64,000 bases of DNA from an uncultured Prevotella sp. (GTDB lineage Bacteria; Bacteroidota; Bacteroidia; Bacteroidales; Bacteroidaceae), in NCBI GenBank assembly GCA_944319915.1, contig CALUEY010000031.1, positions 1-64,000 of the forward strand. The letters run 5' to 3'. The notes beneath the pieces are model-generated. The model ran no database searches. It saw only the letters and a list, made by a program, of their open reading frames with translations, and had not been told where the DNA came from. The translations under genes and the position numbers were made by a program. This document shows, piece after piece, positions 1 through 8,699 of the stretch (positions within the stretch are counted from its first letter, which is position 1; every line of letters starts with the position of its first letter).

Positions 1-98
1 CCGTGGTTAACGTTCTTTATATTATAACGCTCTTTTCTTCCGTTTTGTTTCCATGGTGCAAATCTAAAGGTTTCGGAAAGCCGCCCCGTGAGCAGGGC
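1..98. other. Intergenic edge, nothing recognised
   Basis: This AT-rich stretch at the window edge lies downstream of the small minus-strand gene. I see no convincing gene, RNA or terminator in it; the gene on the other side lies outside the window. Confidence 0.4.
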
Positions 99-263
99 TC
101 ATTGCGGCGGCAGTTGACGCCCGGCGGTAAGCTCCTGGCTCTCGGCCTTGACCTCGCGCTTCACCTTCTTTACGAAGGTGAGCACCTTGCGCAGCGCCTC
201 CTCGTTGTCGAAGAGCGACGCCACTTCCTTTATCACGTTCTGTTGCAAACTGACAGTGCTCAT
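99..263 (-). CDS. Small hypothetical protein, 54 residues
   Basis: The product begins MSTVSLQQNVIKEV and is rich in charged, helix-forming residues (a Lys/Glu-rich stretch VKKVKREVKAES) with no signal peptide or membrane segment. I do not recognise a named family; short proteins of this type are common as lone genes in Bacteroidales, and some sit next to toxin-like genes, but no partner is visible here. I chose the ATG at 263 because an AAAGGAGC sequence lies about ten bases upstream and a TATCTTTG promoter box (298-305) would start transcription just before it. An upstream in-frame ATG at 344 would lie beyond that promoter. The function is unknown. Confidence 0.55.
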   Translation of the reverse strand: MSTVSLQQNVIKEVASLFDNEEALRKVLTFVKKVKREVKAESQELTAGRQLPPQ

Positions 264-297
264 GCTTTGTGCTCCTTTTATTATGCGCAACAGTATG

Positions 298-305
298 CAA
301 AGATA
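298..305 (-). promoter_or_regulatory. Bacteroidetes -7 box (TATCTTTG)
   Basis: On the minus strand this reads TATCTTTG, a full match to the TAnnTTTG -7 element, about 35 bases before the ATG of the small gene. No good -33 TTG was found at 19-21 bases upstream, so it rests on the -7 element alone. Confidence 0.4.
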
Positions 306-393
306 GCCATTAATGTCCATGCGGCCGACGAAATGGGGGAACATCTTATTAGTTAAACATCGTTAAACACGCTGCACAAAGGCATTTTATCAG

Positions 394-401
394 TAACTTT
401 A
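394..401 (+). promoter_or_regulatory. Possible -7 box for the efflux operon (TAACTTTA)
   Basis: TAACTTTA is one base off the TAnnTTTG element and lies 60 bases before the TolC-like gene, in the only gap where the operon's promoter could lie. There is no clear -33 element. Confidence 0.35.
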
Positions 402-460
402 CGCCACACTAAGCGGCTGCCGCGCCAGCGCAGCCGCCACCAACCCAAAACAACCGCACC

Positions 461-1735
461 ATGGCAACAAGACTTGCCCTAACACTGACTGCGTTGCTGG
501 CCTGCTGCCACTGCACCGCGCAGCTCACCATTGAGGAGTGCTACGCCAAGGCCCGCAGCAACTACCCCACGGCGAAGCAATACGGGCTGATAGACAAGGC
601 GGAGGCTTACAACATAAGCAACGCCGCCAAGGGATACCTGCCGCAGGTGGCCCTGACGGCGCAGGCCACCTACCAGAGCGACGTAACCAAGCTGCCGTTC
701 GACGAGAGCCTGCTCGCGCCGATGGGCATAAGCATGCCCACGCTGAGCAAAGACCAATACAAGGTGGCGCTCGACATGAGCCAGACCATCTGGGACGGGG
801 GCGGCATCAGGGCCAGGCAGAAGGCCACGCGCGCCGGGGCCGAGGCCGAGCGGCGCCAGGCCGACGTGAGTCTCTACCAACTGCGCGCCCGCGTAAACCA
901 GCTCTTCTTCGGCATACTGCTCATCGAGGCGCAACTGGAGCAAAACGGCCTGCTGCGGGGCGTGCTGCAGCGCAACTGCAACCGCACCAAGGCTTACATC
1001 AGCGGGGGCGTGGCCAACGACGCCGACCTCGACGCCCTCAGCGTGGAACTGCTGAAGGCCCGGCAGGACAGCGCGCAGCTCGCCCACACGCGGCGGGCCT
1101 ACGCCGCCATGCTCGGCCAGCTTACGGGGCTATCCATCGCCGACAGCACGCGCCTCGTGCGCCCCGAGGCCACCGCAGCCGGGGCGCACGAGGCCACGGG
1201 CCGCCCCGAACTGGCCCTCTACGAGGCGCAGATGGGCAGCCTCAGGGCCGAGGGCGAGGGCGTCACCGCCGGGCTGATGCCGCGCCTGAGCCTCTTTGCC
1301 ACGGGCGGATACGGCAAGCCCGGGCTGGACATGCTGGAGGACCGCTTCCGCCTTTACGGCGTGGCGGGCATACGCCTGCAGTGGAACATCGGCAGCCTCT
1401 ACACCCTGCGCGACAGCCGCCGGCGCATAGCCGCCGACATGGAGCGGGTGGAGAACAGCCGCAGGGCCTTCCTGCTCGACACGCGGATGGAGGCCACCGG
1501 GCAGCGCGAGACCATAAGGCGGCTTGAAGACCAGATAAGCTACGACGGCGAGATAATACGCCTGCGCCGCAACGTGCGCCTCGCATCGGAGGCCAAGATG
1601 GCCGGCGGAACCATCGACGGCACCGACCTGGCGCGCGACATCGACGCCGAGCAGCAGGCCGTGAAGGCCAAGATGGTGCACGAGGTTGAGCTGCTCGAGG
1701 CCATCTACCACCTGAAATATGTAACTAACAACTAA
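461..1735 (+). CDS. TolC-family outer membrane efflux protein
   Basis: This is the 424-residue outer membrane channel of an efflux system. Residues 1-20 form a signal peptide ending CHCTA before Gln. The mature start, with the ECYAKARSNYP motif, is typical of the outer membrane efflux protein (OEP) family: long helices that build a periplasmic tunnel and a trimeric beta-barrel. The length is normal for Bacteroidetes members. It is the first gene of an operon with an HlyD-like adaptor, two ABC ATPases and two ABC-2 permeases, all closely spaced on the same strand, so it most likely provides the exit duct for that transporter. The substrate cannot be read from the sequence. Confidence 0.88.
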   Translation: MATRLALTLTALLACCHCTAQLTIEECYAKARSNYPTAKQYGLIDKAEAYNISNAAKGYLPQVALTAQATYQSDVTKLPFDESLLAPMGISMPTLSKDQYKVALDMSQTIWDGGGIRARQKATRAGAEAERRQADVSLYQLRARVNQLFFGILLIEAQLEQNGLLRGVLQRNCNRTKAYISGGVANDADLDALSVELLKARQDSAQLAHTRRAYAAMLGQLTGLSIADSTRLVRPEATAAGAHEATGRPELALYEAQMGSLRAEGEGVTAGLMPRLSLFATGGYGKPGLDMLEDRFRLYGVAGIRLQWNIGSLYTLRDSRRRIAADMERVENSRRAFLLDTRMEATGQRETIRRLEDQISYDGEIIRLRRNVRLASEAKMAGGTIDGTDLARDIDAEQQAVKAKMVHEVELLEAIYHLKYVTNN

Positions 1736-1747
1736 CCCCCATTGCCC

Positions 1748-2650
1748 ATGAAACCATCAACGATACTTGCGCTGTGCATCGCCGCCGTGGCCTCGGCCTG
1801 CGGAAAGGACGACGGCGAGTGCGACGCCTCGGGCGTGTTCGAAACCACCGAGGTTACCATCTCTGCACGGGCCTCGGGCGAGATAGTGCGCCTCGACGTG
1901 GAAGAAGGCTCCGACGTAAGGGCCGGGCAGGCCGTAGGACTCATCGACACCGTGCAGCTGAGCCTCAAGCGGGCCGAGCTGCTGGCCACGCTCAGGGCCA
2001 CCGGCAGCCGCCGCTACGACGTGGCGCGACAGGTGGCGGCCCTGCGCCAAGAGATAGCCACGCAGAGGCGCGAGCGCAACCGCTTTGAGAAGCTCGTGGC
2101 GGCCAACGCCGCCACGGCCAAGCAGACTGACGACATCGACGCCGCCATAGCCAGGCTGACCAAGCAGCTCGAGGCACAGCAGGAAACGCTCAACAAGGCC
2201 AACCAAGGCGTGAGCGCGCAAGCCGAGGCCATCGAGGCGCAACTCGCGCAGGTGGACTACCGCATAGGCCAGTGCGCCATAGTAAGCCCCGTGGGCGGAA
2301 CGGTGCTGGCCAAGTATGCCGAGCGGGGCGAGCTGGCCGCCGAGGGGCGCAGCCTGCTGCTCGTGGGCGACCTGAAGAGGATGAGGCTCAGGGCTTACGT
2401 GGACGCGCCCACGCTGACGCGGCTGAAGATAGGGCAGCAGGTGGCGGTCTACGCCGATGATGGCGAGGACGGCAGGCGGGAGTACCGGGGGCGCATAGAG
2501 TGGATTTCGGACAAGGCGGAGTTCACCCCAAAGACCATACAGACGCGCGACGAGCGGGCCAACCTCGTGTATGCAGTGAAGGTGGCCGTGCAGAACGACG
2601 GCTTCATAAAGCGCGGCATGTACGGCGAGATGAAGGTAACGGAGAACTGA
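1748..2650 (+). CDS. HlyD-family periplasmic adaptor lipoprotein
   Basis: This 300-residue membrane-fusion protein joins the inner membrane permeases to the TolC-like channel. The N-terminus is a lipoprotein signal with a lipobox VASAC, so Cys18 is the predicted lipid anchor. A biotinyl-lipoyl-like half-motif follows (ISARASGEIVRLDVEEGSDV, residues 37-56), then a long coiled-coil hairpin rich in Ala, Glu and Gln, the second lipoyl half (SPVGGTVLAKYAERGE) and a beta-barrel region. I start at ATG 1748, because a TTG two codons upstream would only add Met-Pro before the signal peptide. It resembles YbhG/YhiI-type adaptors for ABC-2 exporters. Confidence 0.88.
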   Translation: MKPSTILALCIAAVASACGKDDGECDASGVFETTEVTISARASGEIVRLDVEEGSDVRAGQAVGLIDTVQLSLKRAELLATLRATGSRRYDVARQVAALRQEIATQRRERNRFEKLVAANAATAKQTDDIDAAIARLTKQLEAQQETLNKANQGVSAQAEAIEAQLAQVDYRIGQCAIVSPVGGTVLAKYAERGELAAEGRSLLLVGDLKRMRLRAYVDAPTLTRLKIGQQVAVYADDGEDGRREYRGRIEWISDKAEFTPKTIQTRDERANLVYAVKVAVQNDGFIKRGMYGEMKVTEN

Positions 2651-2684
2651 AACAGCCGGAAGGCCACCAACGGGGGAAAGCACC

Positions 2685-3610
<926 letters not shown>

Positions 3611-3614
<4 letters not shown>

Positions 3615-4354
3615 CAGACACTGCAATACAAGCCGACGGGCTTACCAAGCGGTTCGGCACGTTCACCGCCGTTGACCACATAACGTTCAGCGTGGCGCAG
3701 GGCGAGATATTCGGCTTCCTCGGGGCCAACGGCGCGGGCAAGACCACGGCCATGCGCATGCTGTGCGGCCTGAGCCTGCCCACGGAGGGCCGTGCCAGCG
3801 TGGCGGGCTTCGACGTGGCGGCCCAGCCGGAGCAGGTGAAGCGGCGCATAGGCTACATGAGCCAGCGGTTCTCGCTCTACGACGACCTTAAGGTGTGGGA
3901 GAACCTGCGGCTCTTCGGCGGCATATACGGCATGGACGGCAGCGAGATAAGCCGCAAGACCGACGAGCTGCTGGCCCGCCTGGGCTTCGCCTCCGAGCGG
4001 GGCAGCTACGTAAGCTCGCTGCCGCTGGGGTGGAAACAGAAGCTGGCCTTCTCCGTGGCAGTGCTCCACGAGCCGAGCGTGGTGTTCCTCGACGAGCCTA
4101 CAGGAGGCGTAGACCCGGCCACGCGACGCCGCTTCTGGGAACTGATATACGACGCCGCCGACCGTGGCATAACGGTGTTCGTCACCACGCACTACATGGA
4201 CGAGGCCGAATACTGCGACCGCGTGAGCATCATGGTCGACGGGCGCATAGAGGCACTCGACTCGCCCGCCGCACTGAAGGCCCGCTACGGGGCTGCCACG
4301 ATGGACGGCGTGTTCCAGCAACTGGCGCGGCGCGCCACCCACTCCGGCGGCTGA
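3611..4354 (+). CDS. ABC transporter ATP-binding protein (second half)
   Basis: This is a 247-residue ATPase. Walker A is GANGAGKTT (residues 38-46) and Walker B VVFLDEPTGGVDP is intact. The signature motif is degenerate: LPLGWKQKLA where the first ATPase has LSGGMKQKL. In a heterodimeric ABC protein this gives one canonical and one weakened composite ATP site, a common asymmetry in exporters. The start is the ATG overlapping the previous stop, which begins at the expected point for the family. Function is inferred from the operon: energising the two permeases that follow. Confidence 0.9.
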
Positions 4355-4410
4355 CGGCCCGCACGACTGGCTACGGCCCACATACTGCAACGACAATCAA
4401 GGCACAGGGG

Positions 4411-5496
4411 ATGAAACAGTTCCGTTCGTTCGTAAGGAAGGAATTCCTGCTGATTTTCCGCGACAGGCGCACGCTGCTCATACTGCTCGTGATGCCGCTC
4501 ATGCTGGTGCTCATGCTCGGCTACGCCATAAAGACCGAGCTGAACAACGCCCGCATGGCCGTGCTCGACCCCGCGAAGGATGCCGAGACGCTGCGCATAA
4601 AGGAGAGCTTCGGCGCCAGCCAGTACTTCACCGTGGTGGAGGAGACCGAGAGCCGCGCCCGCATCGATGAGCTGTTCCGCCGGGGCGACATAAGCCTCGC
4701 GCTGGTGTTCGCGCCCGACTTTGCCGAAAGCGGCGCACGAGGTGGGCGCGAGGCCACCGTGCAACTCATTGCCGACGGCACCGACCCAAACCAGGCCGCG
4801 CTGCTCACGGGCTACGCCCAGGGAGTGATGGCTGCCGGGAGCGCAGCCGCCGAGGCACTGCCAGTGGAGACGCGGATGCTCTACAACCCGCAGCAGCAAA
4901 GCTCGTACAACTTCGTGCCGGGCGTGATGGGCCTCGTGCTGATGCTCATCTGCGCCATGATGACCTCGGTGGCCATAGTGAGGGAAAAGGAGACGGGCAC
5001 CATGGAGGTACTGCTGACCTCGCCGCTCAGCCCGATGCAGATAATATTGTCGAAGATCGCGCCTTACTTCGCGCTCTCGGTGGTCAACATAGTCACGGTG
5101 CTGCTGCTGGCCACGCAGGTGATGGGGGTGCCTATAAGGGGCAGCATATGGTGGCTGGCCGTGGTGTCGGTGCTGTTCATAGTGGTGGCGCTGGCCCTGG
5201 GCCTGCTCATATCAACGCTCGTGAGCAGGCAGATGGAGGCCCTGCTCGCATCGGGCATAGGGCTGATGATGCCCACGCTGGTGTTCTCGGGGCTGATATT
5301 CCCCATAGAGAGCATGCCCGCAGCCCTTGGCTGGATATCCAACCTCATACCCGCACGGTGGTACATATCGGCCATGCGCAAGATAATGATTGAGGGCGCA
5401 GGCCCGGAGAGCTTCGCCCCGGAGCTGTGCATAACGGCCCTGATGGCCGTGGCGCTCATGGCTGCCGCGCTCAAGAACTTCAAGGTGAGGCTCTGA
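4411..5496 (+). CDS. ABC-2 type permease
   Basis: This 361-residue inner membrane permease has the ABC-2 layout: one membrane helix near the N-terminus (LLILLVMPLMLVLMLGYAI), a large periplasmic domain of about 140 residues, then five or six hydrophobic segments from about residue 165 on. The sequence VREKETGTMEVLLTSPLSP before the third helix is the typical ABC-2 motif. I chose the ATG at 4411, since it starts directly with the cytosolic MKQFRSFVRKEF helix seen in relatives such as YbhS. It pairs with the next gene as the second membrane subunit. Confidence 0.88.
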   Translation: MKQFRSFVRKEFLLIFRDRRTLLILLVMPLMLVLMLGYAIKTELNNARMAVLDPAKDAETLRIKESFGASQYFTVVEETESRARIDELFRRGDISLALVFAPDFAESGARGGREATVQLIADGTDPNQAALLTGYAQGVMAAGSAAAEALPVETRMLYNPQQQSSYNFVPGVMGLVLMLICAMMTSVAIVREKETGTMEVLLTSPLSPMQIILSKIAPYFALSVVNIVTVLLLATQVMGVPIRGSIWWLAVVSVLFIVVALALGLLISTLVSRQMEALLASGIGLMMPTLVFSGLIFPIESMPAALGWISNLIPARWYISAMRKIMIEGAGPESFAPELCITALMAVALMAAALKNFKVRL

Positions 5497-5562
5497 CTCC
5501 AAGGCCGCCACGCCGCCGGAGGGCCGCGCCCGCCCCGCCAACTAACCGCCAAACAGCAAGCC

Positions 5563-6669
5563 ATGCTTAGATACCTGCTCGAAAAGGAGTTCAAACAGAT
5601 ACTGCGCAACAAGTTCCTGAAAATGATGCTTGTGGCCTTCCCGCTCATGATGATAGTGGTGTTCCCCTACGTCACGAGCCAGGAAGTGGCCGACGTGAAG
5701 GTGTGCATCGTGGACAACGACCGCTCGCAGGCTTCGGCGCGCCTGGCCATGAAGGTGGCGGCGTCAGGCTGCTTCGCCCTCGCCGCAAGCGAGCCTACCT
5801 ACAGCCGCGCGCTCGAAAGCGTGGAGCGGGGCGAGGCCGACATAGTGATGGAGATCCCGCCGGGCTTCGCCCGCGACGCTGCCAAGGGCCTGCAGCCGCG
5901 CGTGATGGTGGCGGCCAGCGCGGTGAACGGCGTGCGCGGGGCTCTGGGCGCGCAGTACCTGGGCAGCATAATAGGCGCGCTGGCCGACGAGGCGCGCGCC
6001 GAGAGCGGCCTGCCCCAGCCTGCCGGGGCCGCGGCGGAGCCGAGCCTGCTCTACCGCTACAACCCCGCGCTCGACTACAAGGTGTTCATGGTGCCAGGGC
6101 TGATAGCCGTACTCATCACGCTGCTGTGCTGCGCGCTCACCGCGCTCAACATCGTGGGCGAGAAAGAAGCCGGAACCATCGAGCAGATAAACGTCTCGCC
6201 GGTGCCGCGCAGGCTCTTCATCCTGGCCAAGCTGATGCCCAACTGGGCCATAGGCTTGGTGGCGCTGGCCTTCGGGATGGGCTTCGCATGGGCCGTGCAC
6301 GGCATAACCCCGGCAGCCGGGGTGGCCACGGTGCTGCTGCCCGCCGCACTGTTCATACTCACGGCCTCGGCCATGGGCATGGTGATATCCAACTACTCCG
6401 ACACCATGCAGCAGGCCATGTTCGTGATGTTCTTCTTCATCATCATCATGATGCTTACCTGCGGACTGTTCACTCCCGTGGAGAGCATGCCACGCTGGGC
6501 GCAGGCCGCCACGTCGGTCAACCCCATGACTTACTTCACCCGGGCCATGCGCATGGCCTACCTGAAGGGAAGCTCACCCGCCGACATGGCCCCGTGCCTG
6601 GCTGCACTGGCCGCCTTCGCGGTGGCGCTCAACGCCTGGGCCGTGGCCAGCTACAGGAAGAGCAGCTGA
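5563..6669 (+). CDS. ABC-2 type permease
   Basis: This 368-residue permease is paralogous to the preceding gene, with the same plan: an N-terminal helix (residues about 18-36), a periplasmic domain, and a C-terminal block of about five helices. It carries the corresponding motif VGEKEAGTIEQINVSPVPR. It is the last gene of the efflux operon and ends about 50 bases before the promoter of ung. Together with the previous permease it resembles the YbhS/YbhR pair. No clear terminator follows; a weak, bulged stem lies just after the stop codon. Confidence 0.88.
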   Translation: MLRYLLEKEFKQILRNKFLKMMLVAFPLMMIVVFPYVTSQEVADVKVCIVDNDRSQASARLAMKVAASGCFALAASEPTYSRALESVERGEADIVMEIPPGFARDAAKGLQPRVMVAASAVNGVRGALGAQYLGSIIGALADEARAESGLPQPAGAAAEPSLLYRYNPALDYKVFMVPGLIAVLITLLCCALTALNIVGEKEAGTIEQINVSPVPRRLFILAKLMPNWAIGLVALAFGMGFAWAVHGITPAAGVATVLLPAALFILTASAMGMVISNYSDTMQQAMFVMFFFIIIMMLTCGLFTPVESMPRWAQAATSVNPMTYFTRAMRMAYLKGSSPADMAPCLAALAAFAVALNAWAVASYRKSS

Positions 6670-6717
6670 CGCGGCGCGCCTTTGGCTGGAGCGCAGCAAG
6701 AAATGCGGGCGCAGCCC

Positions 6718-6748
6718 TTTGCCGTTAGCCGGAAAATGACTACTTTTG
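6718..6748 (+). promoter_or_regulatory. Promoter of ung (TTTG-N19-TACTTTTG)
   Basis: TTTG at 6718-6721 and TACTTTTG at 6741-6748 are separated by 19 bases, matching both elements of the Bacteroidetes housekeeping promoter. The ung start codon follows about 28 bases later. Confidence 0.75.
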
Positions 6749-6776
6749 CGCCAGGTTACGACAAGCATAGCTGACA

Positions 6777-7442
6777 ATGGACGTAAAGATAGAGGAATCG
6801 TGGCGCAGGCACATAGGCGCCGAGTTCGACAAACAGTACTTCATCGACCTTACCGAGTTCGTGCGCCGGGAGTACGCCAACCATACGTGCTACCCGCCCG
6901 GGCGGCTCATATTCAACGCCTTCAACCTGTGCCCCTTCGACCGCGTGAAGGTGGTGATAATAGGCCAGGACCCTTACCACGAGCCGGGCCAGGCCCACGG
7001 CCTGAGCTTCTCCGTGGGCGAGGGCGTGCCGCTGCCGCCATCGCTCGTGAACATATTCAAGGAGATACAGCTCGACCTCGGCACGCCGATGCCCGCAAGC
7101 GGCGACCTCACGCGCTGGGCCGAGCAGGGTGTGCTGCTGCTCAACGCCACGCTCACCGTGCGCGCCCACCAGGCTGCCAGCCACCAGCGGCGAGGCTGGG
7201 AGGAGTTTACCGACGCGGCCATACGAGCACTCAACGCCGACCGCGACCACCTCGTGTTCATCCTCTGGGGCGGCTACGCACGCTCCAAGGCACCGCTGAT
7301 AGACGCCTCGCGCCACCTCGTGCTGCAGTCGGTGCACCCATCGCCGCTCTCGGCCAACCGCGGCGGGTGGTTCGGCAACCACCACTTCTCGCGGGCCAAC
7401 GCTTACTTGGAGGCCCACGGAGAGGAGCCCATAAGATGGTGA
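6777..7442 (+). CDS. ung: Uracil-DNA glycosylase
   Basis: This 221-residue enzyme removes uracil from DNA, the first step of base excision repair. The water-activating motif GQDPYH and the DNA-intercalating motif HPSPLSA are both intact, as is the LLLNATLTV strand with the uracil-binding Asn. The length is normal for family 1 enzymes. It has its own strong promoter and is followed 91 bases later by the DUF3109 gene on the same strand, which may be co-transcribed. Confidence 0.95.
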   Translation: MDVKIEESWRRHIGAEFDKQYFIDLTEFVRREYANHTCYPPGRLIFNAFNLCPFDRVKVVIIGQDPYHEPGQAHGLSFSVGEGVPLPPSLVNIFKEIQLDLGTPMPASGDLTRWAEQGVLLLNATLTVRAHQAASHQRRGWEEFTDAAIRALNADRDHLVFILWGGYARSKAPLIDASRHLVLQSVHPSPLSANRGGWFGNHHFSRANAYLEAHGEEPIRW

Positions 7443-7533
7443 AAGGCCATGCCGCCACGGCCATCGCCAAGCCCTGCCAGCCTCATGCGCGGCCCACCAA
7501 CCATGCAAATCCCCCAAAACAAATCCCAAGCCA

Positions 7534-8193
7534 ATGGCCAACAACACGGCGGAGCTGCCGCCAATAATACAAGTGGGCGACGTGCTGATGTCGCCCGACA
7601 TATTCACCGAGTGCTTCTGCTGCGACCTCGATGCCTGCCACGGGGCCTGCTGCGTGGAGGGCGATGCCGGCGCACCCGTAACCCTCGACGAGATAGCCGC
7701 CATGGAGCAGTCGCTCGATGCCGTGTGGGCGTCGCTTGCGGCCGGGGCGCAGGCCGTGATAGACCGCCAGGGCGTGGCCACCACCGACCCCGAGGGCGAG
7801 CTTGTCACCTCTATAGTGGGCGGGCGCGACTGCGTGTTCACAGTGCATGAGGGCGACTGCTGCCTCTGTGCGCTCGAGAAAGCCTGCCGCGAGGGCCGCT
7901 CGCAGTTCATGAAGCCCATAAGCTGCGCGCTCTATCCCCTGCGCGAGAAAGCCTTCGCAGGGGGCCTCGTGGGCCTCAACTACAACCGGTGGGCCATCTG
8001 CCGCCCCGCCGCAGAAAAGGGGCGGCGGCTCGGCCTGCCGCTCTACAAGTTCCTTGAGGGCCCGCTGACGCGGCGCTTCGGCGCGCAATGGTACGCCGAA
8101 CTGCTGGCCGTGGCCGGCGAGCTGCGCCGCCAAGGACTGCTGCCCAACCCTAAGGCCGGGGCCAACGACGCATCTGGAAAGGATTTGGGATGA
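7534..8193 (+). CDS. DUF3109-family cysteine-rich protein
   Basis: This 219-residue soluble protein has cysteine clusters FCCDLDACHGACC near residues 23-37, DCCLCALEKAC in the middle and a later CALYP and ICRPA. This is the pattern of the DUF3109 (YkgJ-like) family, thought from its cysteines to bind zinc or an iron-sulfur cluster. There is no signal peptide. It follows ung on the same strand. The biological role is not established. The family assignment is firm but the metal is an inference. Confidence 0.8.
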   Translation: MANNTAELPPIIQVGDVLMSPDIFTECFCCDLDACHGACCVEGDAGAPVTLDEIAAMEQSLDAVWASLAAGAQAVIDRQGVATTDPEGELVTSIVGGRDCVFTVHEGDCCLCALEKACREGRSQFMKPISCALYPLREKAFAGGLVGLNYNRWAICRPAAEKGRRLGLPLYKFLEGPLTRRFGAQWYAELLAVAGELRRQGLLPNPKAGANDASGKDLG

Positions 8194-8304
8194 GGCAGGG
8201 GCAACAAAACCTGTCGTACGCCACCTGAAAGATACGGAACTCATCCTGAATCCCGTATTTTCCATTTGCACAAAAACAGGGTCAGCGGTTTGCCACATCT
8301 TTAC

Positions 8305-8339
8305 AAAAAAAAGAGTTACAAGTGCTGGCCTTGTAACTC
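8305..8339 (-). terminator. Terminator of the tRNA-Asn unit
   Basis: The 10-bp perfect stem GAGTTACAAG/CTTGTAACTC (8313-8322 with 8330-8339) has a 7-base loop and is followed, on the minus strand, by eight U residues (8305-8312). It lies 25 bases after the tRNA. Confidence 0.85.
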
Positions 8340-8364
8340 CCTGACTTCTTAGATTTTTGTCTTG

Positions 8365-8438
8365 CGCTTCAAGATGGGCTTGAACCAACGACCCCCTGAT
8401 TAACAGTCAGGTGCTCTAACCAACTGAGCTATTGAAGC
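8365..8438 (-). tRNA. tRNA-Asn (anticodon GTT)
   Basis: The minus strand folds into a complete cloverleaf: acceptor stem GCTTCAA/TTGAAGC (7 bp), D arm GCTC/GAGC, anticodon stem CCTGA/TCAGG with loop CTGTTAA giving GTT, variable loop GGGTC, and T arm GTTGG TTCAAGC CCATC. The second pair of the T stem is a T-T mismatch, which is unusual. CCA is not encoded. The gene has its own promoter and terminator, so it is a single-gene unit opposite to its neighbours. Confidence 0.93.
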
Positions 8439-8469
8439 ATTTGCTGCGCTTCATTTCTGAATTGCGATG

Positions 8470-8501
8470 CAAAGGTAATGCGTTTTTGCGAAACCTGCAA
8501 A
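8470..8501 (-). promoter_or_regulatory. Promoter of tRNA-Asn (TTTG-N20-TACCTTTG)
   Basis: On the minus strand TTTG (8498-8501) and TACCTTTG (8470-8477) are 20 bases apart. Transcription would start about 25 bases before the tRNA. Confidence 0.75.
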
Positions 8502-8582
8502 TTTTTCGGCGGGAAAATGCGCGAAAACATAAAAATTTCTCAAAAAAACAAGCGACAAGGGCGGAATTAGAGCATAATCATT

Positions 8583-8590
8583 TAATTTTG
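8583..8590 (+). promoter_or_regulatory. -7 box upstream of the S41 protease (TAATTTTG)
   Basis: TAATTTTG matches TAnnTTTG and lies 110 bases before the protease start. No -33 element was found at the right distance. Confidence 0.5.
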
Positions 8591-8699
8591 CAGCCAAAAC
8601 GACAACATTTACAAGCGTGCGCCACAAGGCATGGCGGCACCGGGGGCGTTGGCCTGCGGCGCCGCGGCCCCGGGCGGACCGAAAGCTGAAAGGACTACA

